Assembly (NCBI RefSeq): GCF_025118155.1
Contig: NW_026251400.1
Span: 248,001 to 312,000 of the forward strand
Reading direction: 5' to 3'
Length of the DNA stretch: 64,000 nt
Source: Cokeromyces recurvatus
Lineage: Eukaryota; Mucoromycota; Mucoromycetes; Mucorales; Mucoraceae
A program made the position numbers and the translations under genes. Every line of letters begins with the position of its first letter. The stretch's first letter is position 1. Below the pieces are notes generated by a model. The model did no database searches. It was not told where the DNA came from and was given only the letters and a program-made list of their open reading frames with translations. This document shows, piece after piece, positions 26,344-37,650 of the stretch.

Positions 26344-26398
26344 CTATCTGAGACACTAACGAATAATATCTTTAAAATTTTATATTACCCTAGTCAGT

Positions 26399-26399
<1 letters not shown>

Positions 26400-26442
<43 letters not shown>
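26400..26442 (+). repeat. Poly-A tract (43 A)
   Basis: Uninterrupted A run in the intergenic DNA. Confidence 0.95.
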
Positions 26443-26443
<1 letters not shown>

Positions 26444-27065
26444 GAAGGATAGAAAAAGAAAGGAGCACATGAGAAGAATGAAGGTATAAATCATGCCAAA
26501 CAAGCTGTATGCTAGTTATAGTATAACAAAATAATTAGTTAATTCCTCGGATTGAGTCGTGAATGATGGATTTTATTAAAGGTTAAATAATTCATCTTAT
26601 AGAGTAAGGTACAAATGATTAGCTAATGTACGAGCTGTAGGGATGCTATAGTAGGATGCTTTACTTGTCTAGAAAGTAATTTGTGCAGCAGGAATGATAA
26701 GCATTCTTCTATGACTTAATATATGTATATTCAACTATATACATTTAAACATAACACCGTGTGTTTTCTGATGAAAAAAAAAAAGTCTAGTTTAGTTCCT
26801 AGTTCCTAGTTCTAGTTTTCTAGATTGGGAATTAGGGTAAGGGCAGTGTTGAGTTTGATTAAGTGGTAAAAAATTGAGACTCTAACGTAAGCATCAACTA
26901 CATTTAAGTCTTATCATTAGCAACCAGAATTTAAAGCTGATGGAGATATAAGGATAGCAAGCAGTGAGCATATTTTAATAAATTTCATATAGGTTATCCT
27001 GGAGAAATAATATATAAATCGATTTGAAGGTATCATCGCTATTCATGTTTTTTTATTATTACGGG

Positions 27066-27093
27066 AAAAAGTGCTTCCGAAGAAGCATTTTTT
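27066..27093. other. Stem-loop flanked by A and T runs, terminator-like
   Basis: TGCTTC (27072-27077), loop CGAA, GAAGCA (27082-27087), bounded by AAAAA on the left and TTTTTT on the right. It has the form of an intrinsic terminator, unusual in a eukaryotic intergenic region. A Pol III transcript end is a possible reading. Confidence 0.45.
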
Positions 27094-27311
27094 ATAATAG
27101 AATACCAATGAAAATGCCTGTTAAAGAACTAAGGGCACAATAGTAAACTGGACACTAATATATATCCATGAGTAGGTGCAAAGAAGTAATATGAATGAAT
27201 AAAATTCAGTTTTAAAACTCATCCATTGTGCATTACATTCACCTTTTTTTTTTATTTATTTATTTCTCTGACTCTCTTTTTTTTTTCTTCATATACAAAT
27301 AAAGATTAACG

Positions 27312-28305
27312 ATGGGCATTCTGTTTAGTAATTTATGGAATAAGCTATTTTCGAAAACTCAAGTAAAGCTTATTATTGTTGGCTTAGACAATGCTGGTAA
27401 AACAACCATTCTATATAAATTGTATGGATCAAAATAAAATTATCCCTTCTTCTCCCCCCCTCATCTCCTTATTTATACATGTACATATAAAAAGCAGGTC
27501 ATAACTCATCATTTCATTTCTAGATTGATGAATCAAATTGTAACAACTACTCCAACTATTGGTAGTAATGTTGAAGAGGTTGAATATAAAAACTTAAAAT
27601 TCCTAATGTGGGTAAAGTTAGTTACAAGACGAAGTATGCGTATTTTTAGATCTAATGAATGCTTTTTTTTTTTTTTAAAAAAAAAAAATATTCATATAAA
27701 TATTATGATGTAGGATATTGGAGGCCAAGAATCTTTACGAAGTACTTGGAAGACCTATTATATAGATACAAAGGCATGTTATTCAAATTTTTAATACTAC
27801 TCATCTTGGAGGTTAATAAATTATATTTCTTAGGCAGTTATAATGGTAATTGACAGTACAGATGTTAATAGATTACATTTAGCAAGACAAGAATTACATC
27901 AGATGATGGAAAGCGATGTAAGTTCAACATGATGAAGAAAAAAGAAAATTTAAGTTCAAGATTATTTAATCTGTAATAATAGCAATTACAAAACACTAGT
28001 TTGCTAGTATTTGCGAATAAACAGGATGCAAAGGGTGCTTTAGGAGCAGCAAAAATATCAGATGCATTAGGTTTAAGTAAACTTAAAGATAGACAATGGC
28101 ATATCCAGGTAAATAATAAAATTAAAAATAATATTCTTAATATTAATTAAATTTTTCATTTAATAGGCATGCTCTGCATTGACAGGAGAAGGGTATAAAT
28201 CATTATTGAGTTTCAAATTAATAGTAAAATTGACCTTTTTTTTTTATAATATAAAGTTTATATGAAGGACTGGATTGGGTTGTACTACAAATAGCTGGAT
28301 CATAA
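27312..28305 (+). CDS. ARL5: ARF-like small GTPase, ARL5 type
   Basis: Seven exons: 27312-27421, 27524-27611, 27714-27773, 27834-27917, 27983-28108, 28167-28192 and 28257-28305, in phase for 180 aa. N-terminal MG allows myristoylation. G1 is GLDNAGKT (residues 24-31), switch I contains [11 protein letters not shown]3 is WDIGGQE with Gln71, G4 is NKQD (126-129) and G5 is CSALTGEG. The segments [14 protein letters not shown] and SNVEE are diagnostic of ARL5 rather than ARF1. ARL5 acts at the trans-Golgi, recruiting tethers for endosome-to-Golgi traffic. Budding yeast lacks it. Intron 3 (27774-27833) appears to start with GC rather than GT. Intron 2 contains a T14-A12 palindromic tract. Confidence 0.93.
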
Positions 28306-28730
28306 ATAAATGACTATAATAATAAAATTGACAGTGTAGAAGATAATTATCATTTTTGACAGTTTTTTTTTTCTTTTCTACTTATAGAATAAACAAATCT
28401 TTTATTTTATTAGTTCTCGAAATATTGAATTTTACATGTAAAAAAGCATAATTGTAGTATTTTCTTTTTCTTTTCTTTCAAGCTGGATTATATTTTATTA
28501 AAATGGAACCTATTTTATTCCTCGAACATTTTACTAAAATATACACAGTAATTGTTACACTATTACAAAAGTAGGAGACAAATTGAGAGAGTTTACTTTT
28601 TTAGTAGCCCTCGAGATTTTTTTTGTTGAGTTTACTTTAAAACGTGTAAAAAGGTAGCTCAAGTTACTTTTAACTAGTATATTAAAATTGGGATAATAGC
28701 AGATGCCTATTAGAATTTAATTTGTCATTC

Positions 28731-28764
<34 letters not shown>

Positions 28765-29373
28765 TCTTCCCCTCACAGTCAATTGGACATTATAGCTGCT
28801 ATTGCATGGTTACATATGGTTATATTATTTAAACGTCTTTAACTTCTTGTACTTGTAATCCTAGATAGGAGTAATTCAATTTTGTTAAACAGTAACAATA
28901 ATAATAAAAAGAAGAAACATATTTGGCCATTTTATAATTACTAATGCCTATGCATTAAGTTGAATTCAGCCTCCTTTAAAGATTTTATTAATATGTGTAT
29001 GCTCTTTGATTTAAGATTTTATTTGTCTTCTATACATGCATTCTAATACATACAGTTTGCATATCTATTTCTATATTATTAATAGACAAAAGTATAAAGA
29101 GTATTCTTTTTCTCCTGAGTAGATCCAATGGCTAGAATAGTTCTAAAAAAAGATAGACATCATGATCTCTTCTTACTAATTAAGTAAATCATCTTTTTAA
29201 GGACTTACAAAAAAAACCCCCCTCCCTTTCTGTCTTTCTTTTCGTAATAGTACATACTATGTAATGTATTTTATTAATCTTTCCCCCCCAAGAAAAAGAC
29301 TTTCATTTTACATATAAATTGCGTCTTTTTTTTTTTTATTTAATTTGTTTTTTGTCTATTTTGTAAATAAAAC
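28306..29373. other. Intergenic
   Basis: AT-rich, with an A run at about 28733-28762, C-rich patches near 29216 and 29282, and T runs. No gene seen. Confidence 0.6.
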
Positions 29374-31489
29374 ATGCTACTGTTTCTTTATCCATTGATA
29401 ATAGGTATGAATCTTGACAATTGACACTTTGTGCAAAAAAAAATAAAAATAAAAAAAATGGTTATATCTATTCATATATATATGTATGTATGTATGTAAA
29501 TTTACAATAATTCGTCATTATTATAGGGCTCGTCATCCAGATTGCTTTTGTTACCGCAGATATAACATATAATGTTATTCTTAATTCTCCATCAACAGAT
29601 GCAGGTGTTATAGTTAATAATGTTGTTTATGCCTTAAAACCGTCTCCTCTGAGTAGTATCCTTTTCCAAGGTGAAGCTCCTTCCAATGCCACTTATGCTT
29701 ATGCTATACTTAAAAAGGGGACTCTCGATGTTATTGAACGTGAAAAGTTTACTCGGTCGGGTAGATCTAAAGACACTCTGAATGAGTTCTATAATCGAGA
29801 TTGGAATACAAAGAAATTGATAAGTTATGACAAAATTAAAACGATTACTAAAAACTTTAATCGTCGGTCCGATAATGAATTACATCCTATTGGGGAAATT
29901 CCAACTATACATGTTACAGCGAAGCAATCTGACCTTGATAATATTCATATCCATTATTTGCAGGACATTAATATTTCGGCAAATATTACATACATTAGGT
30001 AGAAAAGCAGTAGTTAATGATATCATTTATACGTATTAATTCCTAATTTTATTATTTATTTATTTATTTATTTATTTTTAAAAAAAAAGTACAACTTTTG
30101 TTAAATCATTTACAGATGCAAAATTTGAAATTGGCGGTAGATCTTCAAGACAATTTACTAAATTTGCTTACAATATCAAACTCAAGAAGAAATCTAATGA
30201 TAATCTTAGTGGTTTCAAGAAGTTAAAATTACGTACTACTGTTAGTGATCCTAGCTATATTCGTGAATACTTGGCATCTGAAATGTACTATGCTGCAAAC
30301 CAACCTGCTACAAGAGGCTCTTATGTCAGGTATGTGATACATACAAGAAATGACAATAGTTATTTCAGATGATTAAAACAAAAAAAAAATTATTTAAATA
30401 GAGTATTTTTAAATGATCGAGCTGTCGGTTTATTCACTCTTTTTGAAAAATATGATGATGTTTGGCTCGCAAATGAATTTGGTGCGGGATCTAAAGATTA
30501 TAAGGATGGAGCTCTTTATGAAGGAGAAGGTGGTACACGCAGTCGTCGTGCTGATTTATCTTATAAGGGGGATGATCTCGCCTCTTACGAAAAATCTGCA
30601 TACTCTATTGCTGAGACGGCAAAAGACTTGAGCGAACTCATTAGTTTTAATAAGTTTATTAATGACCAATTGGAATTCCAAAAGACAGCAAATAATGCAT
30701 CAATATCAGCAACTACTCTAGAATGGGAAAAGCAAATTGACGTAGAAGGCTTTTTAGTGTGGTAAGCTTATTAAATTAAATACTTTTTACATACATATGC
30801 ATATACATATAGATAACAAACTTATATTTTTTTCTAGTATGGCATTTGAATTTCTGCATGGTTTTTGGGATGGCTATCTTCATAACACGAATAATTACTT
30901 CCTTTATAAATCACCAGAACAGAATCGTTTTATTTGGATTCCCTGGGACTTTGACTATTATATGGGAAGTGGACCGGTCTCTATGAAGAAAATCTCAGTA
31001 GGAGATTATAATAATTATGACGGTATTCAGTCAAGACCTTTAATTAAAGCCCTTTTAAAAGTACCTGAATATAGAGCTCTCTTTGAAGATCATCTCCAAA
31101 CATTGATTGATAAACTATATAATCCAACTTATTCAAATCCTGTTATAGACTCTATTGTCAACTTCATTCAAGATGATGTCGCATGGGATAAATCTTTACG
31201 ACATATCAGGTCTGGACGCGAATTCTTGCCCAACTTTATAGAAAATATCATCAACCATAATTTTAATAATCAAACAAATCAAAATCAAGGTACGCCTTCC
31301 AGTTTGAGTTTAACAACTGCTGCTGAATTCTTGATCAGATTAAATTCAAAGATCTCCCACAGTAAGGCTATTAATGGCAAAACAAGACATAAATCTCTCT
31401 ATGCTGTCAAAGAGTGGATTCGTGTCAAACTTGCCAATATTTCAAAGAGAACTGTTTATCATCCATTATTACCCATTCCATTAAAATAA
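29374..31489 (+). CDS. CotH-family secreted protein (spore-coat protein kinase H-like)
   Basis: Exons 29374-29404, 29527-29998, 30090-30329, 30402-30761 and 30838-31489, in phase for 584 aa. The short first exon completes a signal peptide (MLLFLYPLIIG + LVIQIAFVTA) before DITYNV, the usual mature start. The CotH domain spans about residues 140-480: SGFKKLKLRTTVSDPSYIREYLASE... in outline, then GLFTLFEKYDD, FEFLHGFWDGYLHN and RFIWIPWDFDYYMG, whose Asp residues fit the atypical kinase metal site. CotH proteins are amplified in Mucorales, on the cell or spore surface; some act as invasins in mucormycosis. The host-binding peptide motif known from those is not visible here. No GPI signal is clear at the C-terminus (PLLPIPLK), so the protein may be secreted. 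Confidence 0.9.
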
Positions 31490-32247
31490 TACAATAACTT
31501 ATTAAACATTAATTTGTATATTCTTTGTTTATGTAAATGATAAAAAAAAATAACTTTGATATGTGTGTAAACAGCAGGTGCCCTTTTTTAAATCGCATAG
31601 CTAACGGGCTTTTCTCTTATAACTTTTTGTATTCTTTCATAAATATAATCGTTTACACTATTTTTATTATATTACGTTATGGAAATAGGATACATTCAAA
31701 TTGTACCTTAGTTTTTAGAATGAATTTTACTCTATCACACTTATTGCCCCTTTAGGTCATAATATATGGTTTGTTAAGCCAAAAATGAGTTCTCTATACA
31801 GAGAATTTAAAAGGTTACGAAGATAAAAATAAAAACAATAGTTGCTTTAGCCCTTAACTTATGTTGTTGTTATTCACTCCTATATTGATTTGATATAAAC
31901 ATGGAATAAGATGAATAGATATCCTCTCGACTATCATCTCTTAGTCTCTAGTGTTTAAAAGTATCCCTTTATGTTACGTTACTTTTTGTTAGATATATAC
32001 TTTTAATACGTACATTAAGTCTTATTACTTTGCATTCAGTGACATATTTTCATTTAGTTCTAGCCATAAATGTTAGAAAGGCGCTACACTATTATATGTT
32101 CTGTACTAAGGTTTATAATTAGTATATATAGCGTCAATCTTATATAAAAAAACAGCAACAAAACAAGACATTATGCTTGTACTATTTTAAATATATTTAT
32201 AATACATGTATGTGTATTCATTACTTATGTGTAGTAAAAAAAAAAAA

Positions 32248-32278
<31 letters not shown>

Positions 32279-33168
32279 AATATTTAAAAACAATACAAAT
32301 ACGTTTATGCATGTGATTCTATGTAACATACATTATTACAATAATAGTTTCCTTTGAATTAAGTTCAGTTGCTCAAGAAAGCAAATAATGCCTTCTAAGG
32401 ATATTTAAATATTCTATTATCTGTTATTTTTATTATCATTAGGACTATTCTTTATCTTATATATCATTTCTAAATTTATGTCTTAACTTCAAAAGTATGT
32501 TTGTATTAAAAGAGAGGAAATTTTTTTTACATACTACTCATTTGCGTAAAAGTTTGTTTTCTTCTATAGTGATATATCATAAGTGAGAACAAAACTGTGT
32601 CTATTTTCACATTACTAATAGGTAAATATTTTTTATGAGAGACTGTAAATCTCATAATTAATTATGAACTATAGTATACACATGACAGTTCTTTATACAC
32701 ATATACATATACATATACATATATATGTCAGCAGATGGTCTCATCTCGTCGTATGTCAATAATATACATCAAAATTGCAGCTAAAATCATTTATGTTATA
32801 TGCATAAGAATATTGAAAATGTATCATTTTCTTTTTCTCTATATATACAAGATTTGGTAGATTGTAAGACATTTTAGTATATGAATAGTATAGAAATAAA
32901 TAAAAAAGAATGATTTTTTTTTCTTTTTATAAATATGCATCCATCTTTCTTATGATTTACTGTTTATTCAGTAAGAAGAAGATTTATGCAATATTCAAAT
33001 TGCATTCTCTTCATTATTATTACTATTCAACTATATACATAGAATGACTATTTATCTCTAACATGTACCATGCTATCATTTATCTATAGGAAACAAAATC
33101 AAACAGCGCACCTCAAACTTCTTGTATAGAAAAGTCTGATATACAACATGTTGGATTGAACTATGTAG
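31490..33168. other. Intergenic, 1.7 kb
   Basis: AT-rich, with an A/GA tract at 32237-32279 and (ATATAC)n at 32700-32725. The last 70 bases may include degraded 5' coding sequence of the permease relic. No intact gene. Confidence 0.6.
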
Positions 33169-34290
33169 ATGTCTGAAGTGGCCTCAGCTTATCCTTTAGC
33201 AGATAAAGTTTATTCTTGGTCGTTGATGCTAAGTAATCAGAAGTGGGGGCCCATTTATGGCATGGGATCAACGGATATGTTTATTTGACTGGTTTGCTGA
33301 CGATAGTCATTACCTTAACTTGGTATCGGTTCCGATTTTATTTATTCTATTTCAAAAATATTTTTAATCAGCAGCGCAGATAAACTCTCAAGGTGCTGAT
33401 GTGGGGGGAGGCAGTTATATGTCGGATTAATGGTCGCAGCCGCCTTCTATAACATGCTTGGTTTACGTTTTAGTGCTTTTTTAAAAAATTTTTATGGTTA
33501 TTTTGGGTTATGTTAGGTACAGTGATCATCATCATCATAGCTATTCCTGCTATGGCACTTTCACATAAATCGGCATATTGGGTCTTTATCGAATTTCAAA
33601 ATTCAACGGGGGTATGCAAAAATGATGGTATGGTCTTCTTGATTGGTCTTTTGTCAACTGGGATGGGCATTAGTAGTAGGGTATGAATGTGGGGCACAAA
33701 TTGTGGAGGGCACTGAAGATGCAGCTCGAACTGCTCCTTGAGGTATCATCATTTGTGTCGTAGATGCGATGCTCCAAGAGTTTGGGGCTTATTCTTTCCA
33801 CTTTATTTTCTATCCAAGATGTAGACGAGCTTTTGAATTCAACTATGCCAACAGGCACCTTTTTCTTAAAAGAGTTACCAACAGTCAAGGCATTACAGCT
33901 TTTTTTTTTCCTTGTTATCTTACTGATAGCCCAAATTGGCTCTCTTTGTAACTTTGTCTTGGCAGCTAGGGAATTTTATGTGGGAGTCTATCAAGGGATG
34001 GTCTATTACCATCCTCTAAGTTCCTTTACAAAATTTCTGGTGATGGCATCCCCGTCCGGTGTTTATTGATTCAACTTGTGATTTGTATTTTAGTTATTTT
34101 ACCTTTCTTTGGATCCGCTGTTTATTGGGAAGGCTATCATGAGTGCTGCTTGTCATCTCTGTCAATGTCTCTTATGGTTTACCTCTTCTATGTCGTTTGA
34201 TTTAGGTACGTAATCATATGCCAAGGGGAGACCCTTCCATCTAGGTAGGTTTAGTCTTTTGTTGAATTTCATCAGTTTTGTTTGGGTTTG

Positions 34291-34327
<37 letters not shown>

Positions 34328-34470
34328 CATTCTTTATATTCTTTCTATTTCTCCTGTGACAGCTGAATCAATGAATTGGGCCTCGGTCATGATGGATGGT
34401 GTCATGATTTTTTTTTATTTTCTTTTGGTTTATATCTGGTAGACACTTGTTTAAGGGTGTTAGACAGCCT
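33169..34470 (+). pseudogene. Dead APC-family amino acid/GABA permease
   Basis: Collinear permease sequence spread over all three frames with stops. In order: EVASAYPLAD and MLSNQKWGPIYG; LTGLLTIVITLTW; GLMVAAAFYNMLGLRFSAFL; GTVIIIIAIPAMALSHKS; GLLSTGW..VGYECGAQ, then EGTEDAARTAP; PFFGSAVYWE; SVNVSYGLPLLCRL; PSHLGRF-like FHLGRFS, and AESMNWASVMM near the end. These are landmarks of fungal GABA/polyamine-type permeases, 12-TM proton symporters that import 4-aminobutyrate or related amines. The N-terminus before the first helix is lacking, and at least five frameshifts or stops break the frame. A run of 31 T sits at 34292-34322. Base composition is richer in GC than the flanks, consistent with former coding sequence. 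Confidence 0.82.
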
Positions 34471-35240
34471 TTAGATTCTACTTGATTCTTTTTCTGATTA
34501 TAAATTTCTTGGATTACATGAGCAAAAAAAAAAAAAAAAAGATAAAAATGTATATGTATACATTGTCTAGATCCATATTTCAAAGAGTAAATCACAGTAA
34601 TTATATATTTTCAAGTTTCAGATATTGTTAGTTTTTATTTATTTATAGTAAAACGGACCTTCTTCATCAATCCAAAGACGATATTTTTTTTTCCTTATTA
34701 TAATCGTAATAAATGAATTTATATGTTTATCCATATTTGTATATGTATTTAGTTTTAAAAGTTAAATATGAACACATCATATGCTGTTAGTTTTAAAGAA
34801 TGAAACTCAAATAATAGAGACAGCGATGTCTTGTTTAGATAAGACGGAATTTACTACCGATTTCCTTTTTAATCAAAAGGTAAAACATCGCTTTTGCTTT
34901 AACATGTCGTAATAGGGTTCATGTATTTTTTTTTTGGGAATGCAATAAAAAATCAAAGATGGTACCATCTATATTAAAGATCATAAAATATAATATCATG
35001 AGTACCTTGTATTCCTCATTGAGACAAAAATAGCTTATTAACAGTATATATGATTGAGAAATATAAAACATTCAAAATAAATGGTAATATTGACATCCTA
35101 TTCAATGACTCTACTGAATATTATGTTGCAGCTTTTATTCTGATTAAAGATTTGAATGTATCGAGAAAAAAAAACATATATTTAGAAAGAGATAGTAGTC
35201 TGTTGAATTTTAGTAAAATATAGTTGCTCAATCTCATGGT

Positions 35241-35282
<42 letters not shown>

Positions 35283-35554
35283 TTATTACAACATCGAAGT
35301 TTATTTCTAATTGGACCGAAATTAATAATGTCTATTATTTCATTTCAGTAAATACAACTTAAAACTTCTTAGCATAAACTTTTAAATTCACTGTTATATA
35401 TAAATATATAAAATAAGGGTCTAAATAGAAACAATACACATTATAATTACTTTTCGTTTTATATAGTCTAGTCTATAGATATAACATATACAACAAGAAG
35501 AGCCAAGAAAAATAGCTCCACATCGTCGGAGATTGAACTGATTTTCTTTTTCTC

Positions 35555-35588
<34 letters not shown>

Positions 35589-35660
35589 GCTGTTTTCAAT
35601 TTTTAGTTTTTCTTTTTTCTTTCTTACTATAACTACAAAAAGCAAAAAAAGTTTATAATT
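34471..35660. other. Intergenic
   Basis: AT-rich, with 37 A at 35244-35280, an A run near 34525-34541 and a T run near 35558-35583. The Lys-rich minus-strand open frame here is a homopolymer artefact. No gene. Confidence 0.6.
35244..35280 (+). repeat. Poly-A tract (37 A)
   Basis: Uninterrupted A run, intergenic. Confidence 0.95.
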
Positions 35661-36768
35661 ATGCAGAGTCATCATAGATATGAACAAGTATATATTTAAA
35701 TATACATAATATATAATCAAACGTACAATATTTTTGCTTATATAATTATGATAGGTTGCTCAAATTGATCAAGATACTATTGAGCAGCAACAAAATAGTC
35801 GACCTATTGCAGCTCAACAAAGATCTGATTTAGAAGATACATTCAACATTTATGATGAACAAGAAGATGATTACACAGTGGAATCAACTGAGCATCATCA
35901 GTTACTTCCTGAACATACATCAACTACAGAAATACAAAGGGTACATCATAGTGCACCCATTGTTCAATCAAACGATGGTGTCTTTTCTAATATATCGGCT
36001 AAACCTGAAACCGACAAAGTGGAAGAGCTGCCACCAGTAAGTTTAGTTTTTTTTTTAAAAAAAATGTATAGAAAAATTAAATTATACTGGAATAGACTTA
36101 TGAAGAGGCTGCAGCAGATGCAACCCCGCCTTATTGGCAAACTACAGTGATTGCTCCAGCAGGAATGGGAGATATAGTTTTAGTAGAAGGTTTACCAGTT
36201 GGACATTTATTTAGCTTTTTATGGAATATGATGGGTAAGCTGTTAATGATATTATTATTTTGCAATAGAATATACTTACATAGATGGAACTTAGTCTCTG
36301 CTAGTTTTCAATTAGTGGGATTTATGCTTACTTATTTATTACATACAACTCATGCAGCAAAGGTATAGCTAAATTGAAAAAAATAAATAAATATACACTA
36401 TTATACTGACTCTATTGTCATTAGGATGGTGCTCGTGCAGGTTTAGGAATTTCATTAATACAGTATGGATTTTATGTTCGAAGTCGTAAGCTTCTTTTTT
36501 TTTTCTTTTTGTTAAAAAGCATATATAATAACATTTACTTTATGAAATAGGGGGAACATTAGATGAAGACTTTGATTATGATGGCGAAGGACATGAAACA
36601 GTGGGTCATGATGCTACACAAGCAGATTTAGTTGCATATATCATGATGTTCATTGGTTGGTTTATTATTCTTCGAGCTGTTTCTGATTATTTACGAGCTC
36701 GTAAAATGGAGAATATTATAACCTCAGAACCCAATTCTACAACAACAAATGCTGATAATATAGTATGA
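35661..36768 (+). CDS. Bsd2/NDFIP-family ubiquitin-ligase adaptor
   Basis: Exons 35661-35687, 35755-36036, 36096-36234, 36295-36362, 36425-36485 and 36551-36768, in phase for 264 aa. A three-TM endomembrane protein. The cytosolic N-terminus carries two PY motifs that bind WW domains of NEDD4/Rsp5 ligases: PPTY (residues 102-105, created at an exon junction) and PPYW (114-117). The segment NDGVFSNISAKPE and then GDIVLVEGLPVGHLFSF before TM1 are hallmarks of the Bsd2/NDFIP family. TM2 is FQLVGFMLTYLLHTTHAA and TM3 is AYIMMFIGWFIILRAVSDY. The family brings the ubiquitin ligase to membrane cargo, such as metal transporters in yeast, for vacuolar sorting. The start exon is short but in phase. Confidence 0.88.
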
Positions 36769-37019
36769 ACAACTATTCATATATATATGTGTGTGTGTAT
36801 GTATGTATACACATGTATATAATATACGTATCGTAAAATAATACCCTGTAAATTGTTTAATAATAATATCTGATTTCTACGTTAATACTATTATTATAAA
36901 TAGAATTTTATTCTAAAAGCCAAAGAAAATGTCAATAAATAATATGATTTTACATTGTAATTTGCCAAAAAAAAAAATAGAAGAATTTAATCGTATGTAA
37001 TGTACAAAAATAAGAAGAA

Positions 37020-37296
37020 TTATTTTCTCATGCTGTTTCTTGTTTCCTTTTCAAGATTTTCCTTGAATGCTTTAATGAATTCACCACCCGTTTTGGCTCC
37101 TATAAAACCTTATTCAGTACTTCATTTTTTTTTTTTACATAAATGTGTATATATAAATGTATGTGTATATACCTTTTTCTGTTACGCTAGATACATGTTG
37201 ATGCGTCTTTGCAGCAATACGATTAAATAAAGGACTTGCTAAAAGACGTTCTGTGATAAAACTAGAAAACCAGAAATTAACAATTCTCTGGAACAT
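37020..37296 (-). CDS. Small conserved-looking protein, 70 aa
   Basis: Two exons, 37296-37173 and 37108-37020, joined in phase by a 64-nt intron. The product starts MFQRIVNFWFSS and continues FITERLLASPLFNRIAAKTH, then an amphipathic basic tail (EFIKAFKENLEKET). The N-terminal half is a hydrophobic/aromatic helix with few acids, compatible with a mitochondrial or membrane-associated small protein, but no family is recognised. The start is chosen at the internal Met at 37296; an upstream Met at 37404 lies in sequence that reads unlike protein. It is convergent with the Bsd2-like gene (stops about 250 bases apart). Confidence 0.6.
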
Positions 37297-37650
37297 TGTT
37301 ATGTGGAGTAGCCAAAAAAAAAAGGAAGGATAAAGAAGATGACTGAAATTGTTCCAGGGCTCTATATTGATTTTAAAACAAGTCACACTATTTCGAAGAA
37401 CCAATTAAACTTAATAAAAATTCAATCTATTTGGCATGTATAATACGACAAATGGGAATATACAGAACGAAAAAAAAAAAAAAAAAAAAAAAGAAAAAAG
37501 AAAATTGAAAATATACGTATTTATATTGCATAAATATGTAAATTGTAAGTATGTAATAAGGCAGAAAAATAAAAAAAAAGGAAAAGGAAAGAAAGGGAGG
37601 AGGTGACCTTCTAAACTTATTTACAGTTGAAAGTAATCAATTTTTTTTTT
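37297..37650. other. Short intergenic stretch
   Basis: Between the 70-aa gene and the DHH1 stop. It contains an A run at 37469-37492 and AAAAGGAAAAGG near 37575. Probably the DHH1 3' UTR plus the upstream region of the small gene. Confidence 0.5.

Larger units (their letters stand above)
25910..27311. other. Intergenic, 1.4 kb, with hairpins
   Basis: Contains a 43-A tract at 26400-26442, an imperfect hairpin at 26294-26343 and a hairpin followed by T residues at 27066-27093. It may hold a non-coding RNA but no family was recognised. No coding region seen. Confidence 0.55.

Noticed and set aside
26825..26840. TTAGGGTAAGGG-like telomere-type sequence
   Set aside because: A single imperfect unit and no array; no sign of an interstitial telomere or a telomerase RNA template that I can defend.
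33764..34069. 101-codon plus-strand open frame as an intact gene
   Set aside because: It is one readable slice of the broken permease; flanking permease motifs continue in other frames.
35421..35720. Lys-rich minus-strand open frame
   Set aside because: Homopolymer-driven, with low-complexity hydrophobic N-terminus and poly-Lys; it lies in the promoter region of the Bsd2-like gene.
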